In this document: piece by piece, positions 10,095 to 20,577 of the stretch
Layout of the letters: every line of letters begins with the position of its first letter
Numbering within the stretch: position 1 is the first letter of the stretch
Assembly (NCBI RefSeq): GCF_030296615.1
Contig: NZ_AP027732.1
Span: forward strand, 2,981,042-3,045,041
Direction: 5' to 3'
From: Frondihabitans sucicola
GTDB lineage: Bacteria; Actinomycetota; Actinomycetes; Actinomycetales; Microbacteriaceae
Length of the DNA: 64,000 nucleotides
Notes under the pieces: generated by a model
What the model was told of the DNA's origin: nothing
What the model saw: only the letters and a program-made list of their open reading frames with translations
Database searches by the model: none
Translations under genes and position numbers: made by a program

Positions 10095-10862
10095 GTGACG
10101 GCGAAGCGGGGTGCCTGGGGCCGATTCGCGCTCCTCGTCGTCGTGACGGCCGTGATCCTGGTGCCGATCGGCCACGTCGTCGCGGGTGCCGTCGCCCCGG
10201 TCGGCCCGGGCGGTGTCGGGCCGCTCGCCCGCCTCGCCGCCGGCCCGGCACTCCCCTGGTTCCGCAACAGCCTCGCCGTCTCGCTCGCATCGGTGGTCGT
10301 GTGCGTGCTGGTCGCCGCGCCCGCGGGTTACGTGCTCGCGCGGGGGCGAGCCCGCGTGGTGAACGGATACGCCCTCGTCGTGTTCGTGCTGCAGGCCTTC
10401 CCCGTGGTGACGGCGGTCGTGCCGCTCTTCCTGCTGTTCGCGAAGGTCGGCCTCGTCGACTCGCTCCCCGGTGTCGCCGTCGTGTACATCGGCACGAGCC
10501 TGGCCGCGGCCGTGTGGATGATGAGCACGGCCATCGCAGCCGTGCCGGTCGAACTCGAAGAGGCGGCCTGGCTCGACGGGTGCTCCGTCGCCGGAGCCTT
10601 CTGGCGCGTGATCCTGCCCGGCGCCCTTCCCGGCATCCTCGCGACGGCGATCTTCACGTTCCTCCTGTCGTGGAACGACTATCTCGTCGCCCTGGTGTTC
10701 CTGCGTTCCCAGCAGAATTACACGCTGGCGATCGGCCTGGAGAGCTTCGGGCACTCCCCGCAGCTGGCCCTGCTCATGATGCTGCCGCCGGTGATCCTGT
10801 TCGCCGTCTTCCACCGCTCGTTCCGGACGGATGGTTTCAGCGGCTCCTTCTCCGGCCGCTGA
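10095..10862 (+). CDS. MalG-type sugar ABC transporter permease (unpaired)
   Basis: A 255-residue inner-membrane permease with about six membrane segments. The ABC-ATPase docking (EAA) loop is EEAAWLDG...ILPGALPG near residue 155, followed by LSWNDYL, which is typical of the MalG/GanQ subfamily. The GTG start is 20 bp after the GMC gene and is preceded by a leaderless -10 element. Sugar importers of this type need a MalF-type partner, and neither one nor an ATPase is encoded nearby. It may pair with a subunit encoded elsewhere or be a remnant of a larger operon. Confidence 0.88.
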   Translation: MTAKRGAWGRFALLVVVTAVILVPIGHVVAGAVAPVGPGGVGPLARLAAGPALPWFRNSLAVSLASVVVCVLVAAPAGYVLARGRARVVNGYALVVFVLQAFPVVTAVVPLFLLFAKVGLVDSLPGVAVVYIGTSLAAAVWMMSTAIAAVPVELEEAAWLDGCSVAGAFWRVILPGALPGILATAIFTFLLSWNDYLVALVFLRSQQNYTLAIGLESFGHSPQLALLMMLPPVILFAVFHRSFRTDGFSGSFSGR

Positions 10863-10964
10863 CCCGCCCTTCTCCTTCCCCGTGATCGTTCGCAACCTGC
10901 CGCTCACGTGTCCGATCGACGGTCTTTTGCGCACGACGACGGTGACGACATCAGGAAGAACTCC

Positions 10965-10970
10965 TAGGGT
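10965..10970 (+). promoter_or_regulatory. -10 element TAGGGT, leaderless type
   Basis: TAGGGT ends 6 nt before the ATG at 10977, the same geometry as other start sites in this window. Confidence 0.6.
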
Positions 10971-10976
10971 GGCGGC

Positions 10977-12014
10977 ATGAGCGACGTCGAAGCAGAAGCG
11001 ACCCCGGGCAGCTACGTGACCCCGGGCCAGGAGTACACGCGCGACACCAACTACATCGAAGACAGGATCACCCGCGACGCGGTCGACGGCTGGCCGGTCG
11101 AAGCGGGGCGGTACCGGCTCGTGGCGGCCCGCGCCTGCCCGTGGGCGAACCGCTCCGTCATCTCGAGGCGTCTGCTCGGCCTCGAAGACGCGATCTCGCT
11201 CGGGCTCCCGGGCCCGACCCACGACGCTCGCTCGTGGACCTTCGACCTCGACCCCGGCGGAGTCGACCCCGTGCTCGGCATCGAGCGCCTCCAGGAGGCC
11301 TTCTTCAAGCGCACCCCCGACTACCCGCGCGGCATCACCGTCCCCGCGATCGTCGACGTCCCGAGCGGGAAGGTCGTCACCAACAACTTCCCGCAGATCA
11401 CTCTCGACTTCGCCACCGAGTGGGAGGAGTTCTTCCGCGACGGAGCCCCCGACCTCTACCCCGATGCTCTGCGCGACGAGATCGACGACGTCGCGGAGGT
11501 GATCTTCCGCGATGTCAACAACGGTGTCTACCGGGCCGGATTCGCAGGATCACAAGGCAGTTACGAACGTGCCTACACCCGCCTGTTCGACCGGCTCGAC
11601 TGGCTCGAGGAGCGACTCGCCGACCAGCGCTACCTCGTCGGCGACACCATCACGGAAGCGGACATCCGCCTCTTCACGACGCTCGCCCGATTCGACGCCG
11701 TCTACCACGGTCACTTCAAGTGCAACCGCAACAAGCTCAGCGAGATGCCGGTGCTCTGGGCGTACGCGCGCGACCTGTTCCAGACCCCCGGCTTCGGCGA
11801 CACCATCGACTTCGAGCAGATCAAGAAGCACTACTACATCGTGCACAGCGACATCAATCCGACCGGCATCGTCCCGGCAGGGCCCGACCCGCGCGGATGG
11901 CTTGCGCCGCACGACCGCGACGAACTCGGCGGCAGACCCTTCGGCGACGGCACCCCGCCCGGCGAGCCCCGCCCCGGCGAAGAGGTACCGTCCCTGACGG
12001 CCGCCCGGGTGTGA
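10977..12014 (+). CDS. Xi-class glutathione S-transferase / glutathionyl-hydroquinone reductase-like protein
   Basis: A 345-residue cytosolic protein. The active-site motif RACPWANRSV (residues ~51-60) is the CPWA signature of the Xi class (YqjG/ECM4), which reduce thiol-conjugated hydroquinones. The thioredoxin-like N-domain is followed by an all-helical GST C-domain (YLVGDTITEADIRLF). Actinobacteria use mycothiol rather than glutathione, so the natural cofactor is uncertain. The C-terminal tail from about residue 300 (NPTGIVPAGPDP) is proline-rich. It ends in a GTGA overlap with the downstream zinc-finger gene, indicating one transcript. Confidence 0.88.
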   Translation: MSDVEAEATPGSYVTPGQEYTRDTNYIEDRITRDAVDGWPVEAGRYRLVAARACPWANRSVISRRLLGLEDAISLGLPGPTHDARSWTFDLDPGGVDPVLGIERLQEAFFKRTPDYPRGITVPAIVDVPSGKVVTNNFPQITLDFATEWEEFFRDGAPDLYPDALRDEIDDVAEVIFRDVNNGVYRAGFAGSQGSYERAYTRLFDRLDWLEERLADQRYLVGDTITEADIRLFTTLARFDAVYHGHFKCNRNKLSEMPVLWAYARDLFQTPGFGDTIDFEQIKKHYYIVHSDINPTGIVPAGPDPRGWLAPHDRDELGGRPFGDGTPPGEPRPGEEVPSLTAARV

Positions 12015-12376
12015 CGACCAGCAGCGCGCGGCCGTCGCCCGACCGGACGATCCGCACCCGCCTGATCGCCATCCGCGACGATGCTCTCGAGCTCGCACGG
12101 CGGCTCCAGCTCGACATGACCGCCGTGGCGGAAGCCCGCGAGTCCTCCAACGTCGACGACGAACACGACCCCGAGGGTTCGACCATCGCGTTCGAGCGAT
12201 CGCAGCTGGAGGCGATCCGCTCCTCGACCCTCGCGCGCGCCGCCGACGCGACCGCCGCGCTCGCGAGACTCGACGCCGGAACGTACGGTGTATGCGCGGA
12301 CTGCGGCCGCCCGATCCCGTCCGCGAGGCTGGAGGCTCGACCGATGGCGGCGCTGTGCCTCGACTGCGCCTCGTGA
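12011..12376 (+). CDS. TraR/DksA-family zinc-finger protein
   Basis: A 121-residue protein with a charged helical N-terminus (two helices, as in DksA-like proteins that enter the RNA polymerase secondary channel). Its C-terminal four-cysteine zinc finger reads CADCGRPIP...LCLDC. The start GTG 12011 overlaps the stop of the GST gene (GTGA), so the two are co-translated. Many actinobacterial members are short and of unknown function; some are stress- or rRNA-promoter-related. The assignment rests on the Cys4 finger and the helical layout. Role in transcription is inferred. Confidence 0.85.
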   Translation: MTTSSARPSPDRTIRTRLIAIRDDALELARRLQLDMTAVAEARESSNVDDEHDPEGSTIAFERSQLEAIRSSTLARAADATAALARLDAGTYGVCADCGRPIPSARLEARPMAALCLDCAS

Positions 12377-12380
12377 GCCG

Positions 12381-12794
12381 TCAGTCGACGATGTCGTAGA
12401 CGAGCACGTTCGCGATCAGCGGCCCCACGAACTCCTTGAATGCGGCGTGCGCGGGGTCGAAGAGAGCCGGGTCGGTCTGAACCGGAGCCCCCACGTAGTA
12501 GTTCCGGTCGCCCTCCGACGCGAACCGGACGACGAATCCGAGCTCGAAGCCGCCGCCTGCGCCTTCGCCACTGGCCTGCGTGCCTGCTTCGATCGACAGG
12601 ATGTACGCGCCCCGTTCGGCGTCCGGCTCGCTCTGCAGCCGACGGAACCGATGCTCGACCTCGTCCTTGGCCCGCTGATCCACCTCCGGACGGAATCGGA
12701 ACAGCACGACGTGCACGACGTTGCCCGGGGCGTACTCCGGTGCGGTGAACCGCGCCACTCCGACGCGGGCGAGTTCGGAGGCCAGATCGCTCAT
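12381..12794 (-). CDS. Dabb (stress-responsive alpha/beta barrel) domain protein
   Basis: A 137-residue protein matching the dimeric alpha/beta-barrel Dabb fold: VVHVVLFRFRPEVD at the start of the domain, a helix, FELGFVVRFAS, and a C-terminal half ending in FKEFVGPLIANVLVYDIVD. Such proteins are small and cytosolic, some induced by stress, and usually without a known reaction. The ATG at 12794 is preceded by CAGACT 6 nt upstream, consistent with a leaderless start. It is convergent with the DksA-like gene, with only 4 bp between stops. Confidence 0.75.
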   Translation of the reverse strand: MSDLASELARVGVARFTAPEYAPGNVVHVVLFRFRPEVDQRAKDEVEHRFRRLQSEPDAERGAYILSIEAGTQASGEGAGGGFELGFVVRFASEGDRNYYVGAPVQTDPALFDPAHAAFKEFVGPLIANVLVYDIVD

Positions 12795-12907
12795 GCTGTC
12801 AGTCTGCACCGCCCGACGCCCCTTGCCCACGCTCGCGGCAGACGCCAGGCTGTCGCTGAGGCCGGACGGCGCAGAACACGGTCCGGACCGCGGAGAACAC
12901 GGGTCGG

Positions 12908-13721
12908 TCAGGACGCCGAGGCGATGATCAGACGGCCGACACGATCGACCAGGACCGCCTGGGCCTCGCCTCTCAGCCCGGAGTCCGTCACGAGGACGTC
13001 GGCGGCAGAGAGCGGACCGATGGTGCTCATCCCGACGACCCCCACTTCGTGTGGTCGGCCAGGACGACGACGCGGTGGGCTGCTTCGACGAGGGCCTGGT
13101 CGACCTCGGACTCGCGCAGATTGGGCGTGGTGAACCCGGCTTTCTCGTGCATGCCGTGGACCCCGAGGAACAACAGATCGACGTGCAGCCCGCGGACCGT
13201 GGAGACGGCGATCGGCCCCACCAGAGCGCTCGAGAGAGTCGGCTCGCCGCCGGTGAGCAGAACCGTCTGCGAAGAACGCGGGTCGAGCCGCGACGGTTCG
13301 AACTGCTCCGCCACCGGAATCGAGTTCGTCACGATGGTCAGATCGGCGATCCGGCGAAGCTCGACCGGGAGGGCGACGGTGGTGGTCCCCGCCGAGATGG
13401 CGACCACCATGCCGGGTTCGACGAGCCCTGCGGCCGCTCGCGCGATCGCGCCCTTCTCGTTCGTCTGGCGCGTCCTCTTCGTCTCGAAGGCCGGTTCGTC
13501 TCGACTCAGCGTGCCGAGGAGCTGCGCTCCCCGTGCACCTTCTCGATGGCCCCCAGCGCGACGAGAGCCTCGATGTCGCGCCGGATCGTCACGTCGGAGA
13601 CCCCGAGGGATCGCGCGAGTTCGCGCACCCGCACCGTTCCCTGACGACGGAGCCGGTCGATGATCTCCACCCGCCGTCCGGCGGCGAGCATGACCGGGCC
13701 CCCGTCGTCGACCGCGGTCAT
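12908..13721 (-). CDS. DeoR/GlpR-family transcriptional regulator (two apparent frameshifts)
   Basis: About 271 residues when repaired. The N-terminal DeoR helix-turn-helix reads VRELARSLGVSDVTIRRDIE. The sugar-phosphate-sensing isomerase-like domain has ISAGTTTVALP and TIVTNS, and ends VDRVGRLIIASAS. The frame is broken at CCCC 13529-13532 and at CCCCC 13039-13043. One base added at each gives KVHGGAQLLGTL and KWGVVGMSTIGPL, both normal for the family. The start ATG 13721 overlaps the stop of the upstream permease (ATGA), so the regulator is the last gene of the transporter operon it presumably controls. Confidence 0.88.
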
Positions 13722-14629
13722 CCCTTGCTCGCTCCGAGGGTCAGACCGGCGACGAACTGACGCTGCAGGACGAAGTAGATGATCAGGGTCGGGATGACCG
13801 TGATCATCGCGCCCGCGGCGATCAGGTTGTAGTTGTTGACGAACTCGCCCTTGAGGTTGTTGATCGCGGTGGTGACCGGGAGCCGGTCGCCCGACTGCAC
13901 GAGCAGGAGCGCCCAGAAGAAGTCGTTGTAGATCCAGATGACCTCGAGGGTCGCGAGGGCGCCGAGGGCCGGTCGGCACAGCGGCAGGATGATCGACCGG
14001 TACTGGCGCCAGACGCTGGCCCCGTCGACCCGGGCCGCCTCGCCCAGTTCGTCGGGCAGCGCCTTCATGTAGTTGCTCAGCACGAAGGTGCAGAAGCCGA
14101 TCTGGAACGCCACGTTCATGATGATCACGCCGTAGTACGTGTTGAGCAGCGATCCGGAGTCGGAGACGCTCAACGGCAGCGGGATGTTCTTGAAGAGCTG
14201 GTAGATCGGCGTGGCCAGGATCTGAGGCGGCAGCAGGTTGCCGGCCGTGAACAGGATGAGGACCACCACGTTGAACCGCCAGGCGAACCGCGAGACGGCG
14301 AAGGCCACGCAGGATGCCAGGAAGAGCGTGATGACGACGGCCGGCACGGTGATGATGGCCGAGTTGATCAGGTAGGTGCCGAACCCGCTGTTCCACGCCG
14401 TCCCGAAGTTGGAGAACGTGAGCCCTCCGCCGACGGAGAAGTACCCGAGCTTCGTCGTGGCGGCGTTCGGACGCAGGGACGTGTAGAGGGTCCAGACGAG
14501 CGGGATCAGCCACAGCACGGCGACGGCGGTCAGGAAGACGTAGATCCACGGGCTGTTGCGTCGCTTGTTCGAGACGACGGTGTTCCGCGTCCCGAGGGGG
14601 ACGGCCGAGGTGTCCAGGGTTGCGCTCAC
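13718..14629 (-). CDS. MalG-type sugar ABC transporter permease
   Basis: A 303-residue membrane protein with six predicted segments. The EAA loop is GEAARVDGASVWRQYRSIIL near residue 205, and the tail LIIYFVLQRQFVAGLTLGASKG is characteristic of the MalG/CUT1 group. GTG 14629 overlaps the stop of the MalF-type partner (GTGA), and its own stop overlaps the DeoR regulator start (ATGA), showing a tightly coupled operon. The ATPase subunit is not encoded here, as is common for CUT1 systems that share one MsmK-type ATPase. Confidence 0.92.
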   Translation of the reverse strand: MSATLDTSAVPLGTRNTVVSNKRRNSPWIYVFLTAVAVLWLIPLVWTLYTSLRPNAATTKLGYFSVGGGLTFSNFGTAWNSGFGTYLINSAIITVPAVVITLFLASCVAFAVSRFAWRFNVVVLILFTAGNLLPPQILATPIYQLFKNIPLPLSVSDSGSLLNTYYGVIIMNVAFQIGFCTFVLSNYMKALPDELGEAARVDGASVWRQYRSIILPLCRPALGALATLEVIWIYNDFFWALLLVQSGDRLPVTTAINNLKGEFVNNYNLIAAGAMITVIPTLIIYFVLQRQFVAGLTLGASKG

Positions 14630-15588
14630 TCGACACGGTCCTTTCTGAAGGTCCTGCTGAGATAGATGACGATCGGGACCAGGGAGACCACCAGCAGGAC
14701 CGTCGCGATCGCCGAGCCGACCCCGAGATCCTGCCCTTCGCCCTGAAGGTTCTGGACGACCAGCGAACTCAGCAGCTCGAGGCCGTTCGTCCCGGCGTTG
14801 ATGATGTAGACGAGGTCGAAGGCCCGGAGAGCCTCGATGATTGTGATCACGATGACGACGGTGTTGATGGGTTTCATCACCGGGAACACGATCCGGGTGA
14901 AGGTCTGCCAGGCCGTCGCGCCGTCGAGCGCCGCGGCCTCCTTGAGCGAGGCGTCGACGCCCTTCAGCCCCGCCAGGTAGAGGATCATGACGTAGCCGGC
15001 GTGGCGCCAGGTCTGGGCGATCAGGGCGGCCCACAGGTTGATGCTCTTGTCGCCGAAGAAGTCGATCGACTGCGGCTTCCCCGCGATGCCCAGCAGGCTG
15101 TCGATCAAGCCGTTGTCACCGGAGTAGATCAGCTGCCAGATGATGCCGATCAGAGCCAGCGACAGCATGACGGGCAGGAAGAAGATGCTCTGGTAGATCC
15201 GGCTGAACCGGATCTTGCGGTCGAGGAGCACCGCCAGCAGCACCCCGAGCGGCGTCGCGATCACGGCGAGGAAGATCAGCCAGATCAGGTTGTGCAGCAC
15301 GGCCGGCCAGAAGGCCGGGTAGTTGGTGAAGATGTAGGTGTAGTTGGCGACCCCGGCGCCCTTGATGTTGGTCGGGCTCCCGATGCCGTCCCACCGACCG
15401 AACGAGAGGCCGATCGAGGCCAGCGACGGCAGCCAGATGAGACACGCCTCGATGAGGGTGGGGATGCCGACCATGAGGCCGAGCACCACCTTGTCGGTGG
15501 TGCTCAGCGTCTTCAGGCGTCGACGGAGGGAGCGCTGCTGGCGCTGGGGCGGATCCTTCGTCTCGGTGTCCGCTTGGTGCACGGTCAT
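14626..15588 (-). CDS. MalF-type sugar ABC transporter permease
   Basis: A 320-residue inner-membrane permease and partner of the MalG-type subunit that follows it. A charged N-terminus is followed by a first segment from about residue 35 (VVLGLMVGIPTLIEAC). The EAA loop EAAALDGATAWQTFTRIVFP is near residue 220, and the final segment is VLLVVSLVPIVIYLSRTF. The ATG at 15588 lies only 4 bp after the stop of the binding-protein gene. The substrate would be a sugar or polyol, judging by the CUT1 family and the DeoR regulator. Confidence 0.92.
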   Translation of the reverse strand: MTVHQADTETKDPPQRQQRSLRRRLKTLSTTDKVVLGLMVGIPTLIEACLIWLPSLASIGLSFGRWDGIGSPTNIKGAGVANYTYIFTNYPAFWPAVLHNLIWLIFLAVIATPLGVLLAVLLDRKIRFSRIYQSIFFLPVMLSLALIGIIWQLIYSGDNGLIDSLLGIAGKPQSIDFFGDKSINLWAALIAQTWRHAGYVMILYLAGLKGVDASLKEAAALDGATAWQTFTRIVFPVMKPINTVVIVITIIEALRAFDLVYIINAGTNGLELLSSLVVQNLQGEGQDLGVGSAIATVLLVVSLVPIVIYLSRTFRKDRVE

Positions 15589-15592
15589 CCGG

Positions 15593-16906
15593 TCAGTTGC
15601 TCGCGTACTTCTGCTTCGCCTGCGACTCCACGCTGGCCATGTCGAAGGTGCCCGAGCTGATGAACGACTGAAGGGCCGGCTCCATCACGTCGGAGGCGAA
15701 GGCCGGCAGGGAGTCGCGGTCGAGGAACTGGGAGAGGTCCTTGGCGTCGCCGATGAAGCTCTGCGCTTTCTTCTGCAGGGCCGTGTAGTTGGACGTGTCG
15801 GCGTTCTTCGCGGTGGCGATGTCCGCCTTGTTCACGCCGAGGTACGTCTGCTGCGCCTTCGCGGTGCCGAGGTATTCGAGGAACGCGGTGGCCACCTTGT
15901 CGTTCGCGCCCTTCTTCGACATCATGAAGCCGTCGATGGGAGCCTCGACCGCGGTCTGCCCGTAGTCGGGGTTGATCTCCGGGAAGGCGAAGAAGTCGAG
16001 GTCGTCGTACTGGGCACCGGTCAGCTGCACGCCGATCTGGTCGCTGCCGACGACCATCATGCCGGCCTTCTTCGTGCCGATGGCGTTCGCCGCGTCCTGC
16101 CAGATGCGTCCGAGGGCGCCGGTCTGGTGGAACGGCAGGATCTCGTTCCAGTGATCGAACACGTCCTTCACCTTGGCCTGGTTCCAGGACTCCTTGTGCG
16201 CCATCAGGTCGACGTGGAACTGATAGCCGTTGATGCGCATGTTGAGGTAGTCGAAAGTGCCGCACGCGGGCCAGAGGTCTTTGTCGGCGAAGGCGATGGG
16301 AATGAGCCCGTCCTTCTTCATCTGGGCGGCGAGAGACTTGAAGTCGTCCCATTTGACCGGCACTTCATAGCCCTTGTCGGCGAAGAGGCTCTTCGAGTAG
16401 AAGACCGCCCAGGGGTAGGTCACCCACGGCACCAGGTACTTCTTGCCGTCGTCGGCCGTGGAGGCCTTCGCGATCGAGTCGGAGAAGTTCGATCCGATCT
16501 TGGACCACACGTCGTCGAGCGGGAGAGTCAGGCCCGACTTGGCGTACGACTTCATGCGGAAGCCGGAGAACCAGGTGAACACGGCGTCGGGGCTGCCCTG
16601 GAGGTAGTTGTTGATGTTGTTCTGGAAGTCGTTGTGGCTGACGGTGTTGACCTTCAGCGTGTCGCCGGACGACTTGTCGAAGGCCTTCGTCACGGCGCCG
16701 AAAGCCGATTTCACGCCGGGGTCGGAGTAGTTGGATCCGACCGTGGTCGTCTTCGACGACGACGACCCGCCGCCGCCGCCCGAGGTCCCCGTGCAGGCCG
16801 CGAGGAGAGAAGCCGAGGCCAGGGCCAGGCCTCCCGCCCCCGCGAATCGGAAGACCTGCCGCCGGTCGTACTCGGCGCTGAACAATGAAGGTTTGGTCGT
16901 TGGCAT
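15593..16906 (-). CDS. Extracellular sugar-binding lipoprotein of an ABC transporter
   Basis: A 437-residue solute-binding protein and the first gene of a four-gene uptake operon. The signal peptide is RRQVFRFAGAGGLALASASL with lipobox LLAAC near residue 34. A Gly/Ser-rich linker (GTSGGGGGSSSSK) precedes the two-lobe domain. Typical family segments are SPDAVFTWFSGFRM and VPWVTYPWAVFYSKSLFADKG. The start ATG 16906 is preceded by a weak AGGG site. A promoter with -35 TTGACG and -10 TATGCT lies about 50-75 bp upstream. The ligand is not recognisable from sequence. Confidence 0.92.
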   Translation of the reverse strand: MPTTKPSLFSAEYDRRQVFRFAGAGGLALASASLLAACTGTSGGGGGSSSSKTTTVGSNYSDPGVKSAFGAVTKAFDKSSGDTLKVNTVSHNDFQNNINNYLQGSPDAVFTWFSGFRMKSYAKSGLTLPLDDVWSKIGSNFSDSIAKASTADDGKKYLVPWVTYPWAVFYSKSLFADKGYEVPVKWDDFKSLAAQMKKDGLIPIAFADKDLWPACGTFDYLNMRINGYQFHVDLMAHKESWNQAKVKDVFDHWNEILPFHQTGALGRIWQDAANAIGTKKAGMMVVGSDQIGVQLTGAQYDDLDFFAFPEINPDYGQTAVEAPIDGFMMSKKGANDKVATAFLEYLGTAKAQQTYLGVNKADIATAKNADTSNYTALQKKAQSFIGDAKDLSQFLDRDSLPAFASDVMEPALQSFISSGTFDMASVESQAKQKYASN

Positions 16907-16942
16907 TCCCTACCCCTTTGTAAAGATTTTCGATCAACTCTG

Positions 16943-16982
16943 AACGATGAATCGAGCATAAGCATTCGTTTCCGTTCGTCAA
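16943..16982 (-). promoter_or_regulatory. Promoter and possible DeoR operator of the sugar uptake operon
   Basis: On the minus strand, -35 TTGACG (16977-16982) and -10 TATGCT (16955-16960) are separated by 16 bp. Inverted half-sites AACGA (16943-16947) and TCGTT (16966-16970) flank the -10 and could bind the DeoR regulator. The operator is inference. Confidence 0.6.
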
Positions 16983-17164
16983 GCCCTTTCTGCACGGCGT
17001 GCAAGGAATCCGCGCATCGGATGCTTCTCGCGCACGACGCGGTCGCGCAGACTTCGCCGGCGGCGACGCTTCCCCGACAGCGACGCGCGCCGTACAGTGA
17101 ACACATCACGGCGGTGAGCCCGATCATCGGGTGCACCGTCACAATCGACGACGATTGGTGTGGC

Positions 17165-18448
17165 ATGGCACGACCCGACGACGAGCTGGCGGGCGTTCGC
17201 GCGCCGAGTCCTTGGCTGGCGATTCCTCGCGACGGCCGTGGCCCCTCGGTCCTGCCTCGGCGCATCGTCGCCGAGTCGTGGGAGCGCGCACGCGACCGCC
17301 GCCTCGACCCGGAACGTCTGCTTCCCGAGTTCGAGCTTCCCGAGAGCGACATCGACGACTACCGCCGGAAGCACCCGCTCTCGCTGCTGCTGCCCGTCGT
17401 CCGCAGCCTTCTCCTGAACGACATCCAGGGCTCGGGGCTGATCGTCGCGCTCGGAGACGAGAAGGGCCGTCTCCTCTGGGTCGAGGGGGACAGCTCGGCG
17501 AAACGCTCTGCGGAGGACATGCGTTTCGTCGAGGGGGCCGGCTGGGCCGAGAGCCGAGTGGGGACCTCGGCTCCCGGCACGGCCCTGGTGCTGGATCACG
17601 GCATCCAGATCCGCGGTGAAGAGCACTTCAACGTGATGGTGCAGAACTGGAGCTGCACCGCCGTCCCGATCCACGATCCCGTCACGCGCGCGATCCTGGG
17701 ATTCCTCGACATCACGGGCGACGACCGCGCGGTCGGCCCGCACACTCTGCCACTGCTCGAGGCGACTGCCGCGGCCATGGAGGCCGAGCTCATGGTCTCC
17801 CGACTCCGGACCACTCCCCGCACGACTCCGGCCAGAAGCAGGATCGCGAAGACGACCGCGGCAGCGCCCGCCACACTCACCGTGCTCGGGCGCGACGTCG
17901 CGCTGCTCTCCGACGGTCGGCACATCGTGTCTCTCAGCGCGCGTCACAGCGAGTTGATGACCCTGCTGTCGTGGCATCCGCTCGGCCTCAGCGCCGAGGA
18001 GCTCGCGAGCCTCGTCTACGGCGACCAGGGAGCCGTTATCACGCTCCGCGCCGAAATGGTGCGTCTGCGTCACGCCCTGGAGGTCCTCGATCCGCGGCTT
18101 GCACCTCTGTCTCGGCCGTACCGCCTCCTCGGGCCCCTCGACTCCGACGTGTCGCGCGTCGTCGCCCTGCTCGACCGGGGAGCGCACCGTCGGGCCGTCG
18201 AGGCCTACAGCGGACCGGTCCTGCCGGGTTCGGTGGCGCCCGGGATCGAGGAGATCCGCGAGAACCTGTCCACGCGGGTCCGTGAGTCCCTGCTCGCGGA
18301 CGCCTCCGTCGACGTCCTGCTGGACTACGCGGGTGCGGCCGGCGAAGACGACCGCAGCATCCTCATGGCCGCGCTGGGCATGCTTCCTCCGCGCTCCCCG
18401 AGGCGAGCTGGGATCGTCGCCCGCCTGGAGCTGCTCGACCGCGCCTGA
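17165..18448 (+). CDS. GAF-domain regulator of the adjacent aldehyde dehydrogenase genes
   Basis: A 427-residue cytosolic protein. The N-terminal 220 residues resemble the sensor half of AcoR-type activators: RRIVAESWERARDRRLDPE, then a GAF-like region with GTSAPGTALVLDHG and HDPVTRAILGFLDITG. There is no AAA+ or Fis domain. Instead the C-terminal part looks like a winged helix (LSARHSELMTLLSWHP, GLSAEELASLVYG). Genes like this commonly precede exaC-type aldehyde dehydrogenases in actinobacteria, and here the dehydrogenase starts 106 bp downstream. The ATG at 17165 lacks a clear Shine-Dalgarno; an upstream GTG (17115) is an alternative. Activator or repressor role is unknown. Confidence 0.78.
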   Translation: MARPDDELAGVRAPSPWLAIPRDGRGPSVLPRRIVAESWERARDRRLDPERLLPEFELPESDIDDYRRKHPLSLLLPVVRSLLLNDIQGSGLIVALGDEKGRLLWVEGDSSAKRSAEDMRFVEGAGWAESRVGTSAPGTALVLDHGIQIRGEEHFNVMVQNWSCTAVPIHDPVTRAILGFLDITGDDRAVGPHTLPLLEATAAAMEAELMVSRLRTTPRTTPARSRIAKTTAAAPATLTVLGRDVALLSDGRHIVSLSARHSELMTLLSWHPLGLSAEELASLVYGDQGAVITLRAEMVRLRHALEVLDPRLAPLSRPYRLLGPLDSDVSRVVALLDRGAHRRAVEAYSGPVLPGSVAPGIEEIRENLSTRVRESLLADASVDVLLDYAGAAGEDDRSILMAALGMLPPRSPRRAGIVARLELLDRA

Positions 18449-18554
18449 GGGCCCGGCCGCCGCAACCATCTGCAACCTGCCCCGCCGTACCGTCGGGTGG
18501 GAGCACGAGTGAACCTCGCGCTCGCCAGACAACGACGTCGAAAGGGACAGGACA

Positions 18555-20095
<1,541 letters not shown>

Positions 20096-20096
<1 letters not shown>

Positions 20097-20505
20097 TGCC
20101 TGACATGACCGTCGCCTCAGGCGACACCACGGCGCTGTCTCGGGTGGACGTCACGCCCGAGGCAGCCGCCTTCCTCGTCGAACTCACTCAGAAGCACGGC
20201 CCGCTGATGTTCCACCAGTCGGGCGGCTGCTGCGACGGCTCGTCGCCGATGTGCTATCCCGTGGGCTTCTTCCGTGTGGGTGCGGTCGACGTCCATCTCG
20301 GCGACCTCCGGATCGGGGGCTCGAACCGATCGAGGTGTACATGTCTCGAAGTCAATTCGAGTATTGGAAGTACACGCACCTGACGATCGACGTCGTACCC
20401 GGTCGCGGGGCGGGATTCAGCATCGAGAGCCCTGAGGGCCGTCGATTCCTGATCCGGTCCCGGATGCTGACCGACGATGAGCTGAAGGAGTTCGGCCTGG
20501 TCTGA
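20096..20505 (+). CDS. DUF779-family protein (one apparent frameshift)
   Basis: About 136 residues when repaired. The family signature [18 protein letters not shown] is intact at residues ~40-57, and the conserved C-terminal part [20 protein letters not shown] is present. The frame breaks at GGGGG 20315-20319; one extra G gives [23 protein letters not shown]779 proteins are almost always encoded next to ExaC-type aldehyde dehydrogenases and are thought to assist or modulate them. Their activity is not established. The conserved cysteines suggest metal or thiol chemistry. It is translationally coupled to the dehydrogenase. Confidence 0.9.
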
Positions 20506-20526
20506 CCGGCCCCGGCCGGAAGGACG

Positions 20527-20563
20527 GTTTCGGGCCACCCCGCTTGTCGGGGTGGCCCGAAAC
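20527..20563. terminator. Bidirectional terminator between convergent genes
   Basis: A perfect 15-bp stem (arms 20527-20541 and 20549-20563, GTTTCGGGCCACCCC and its complement) with a 7-nt loop. It lies between the DUF779 gene and the convergent gene ending at 20578. Confidence 0.85.
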
Positions 20564-20577
20564 GTGTGCGCACCGCG

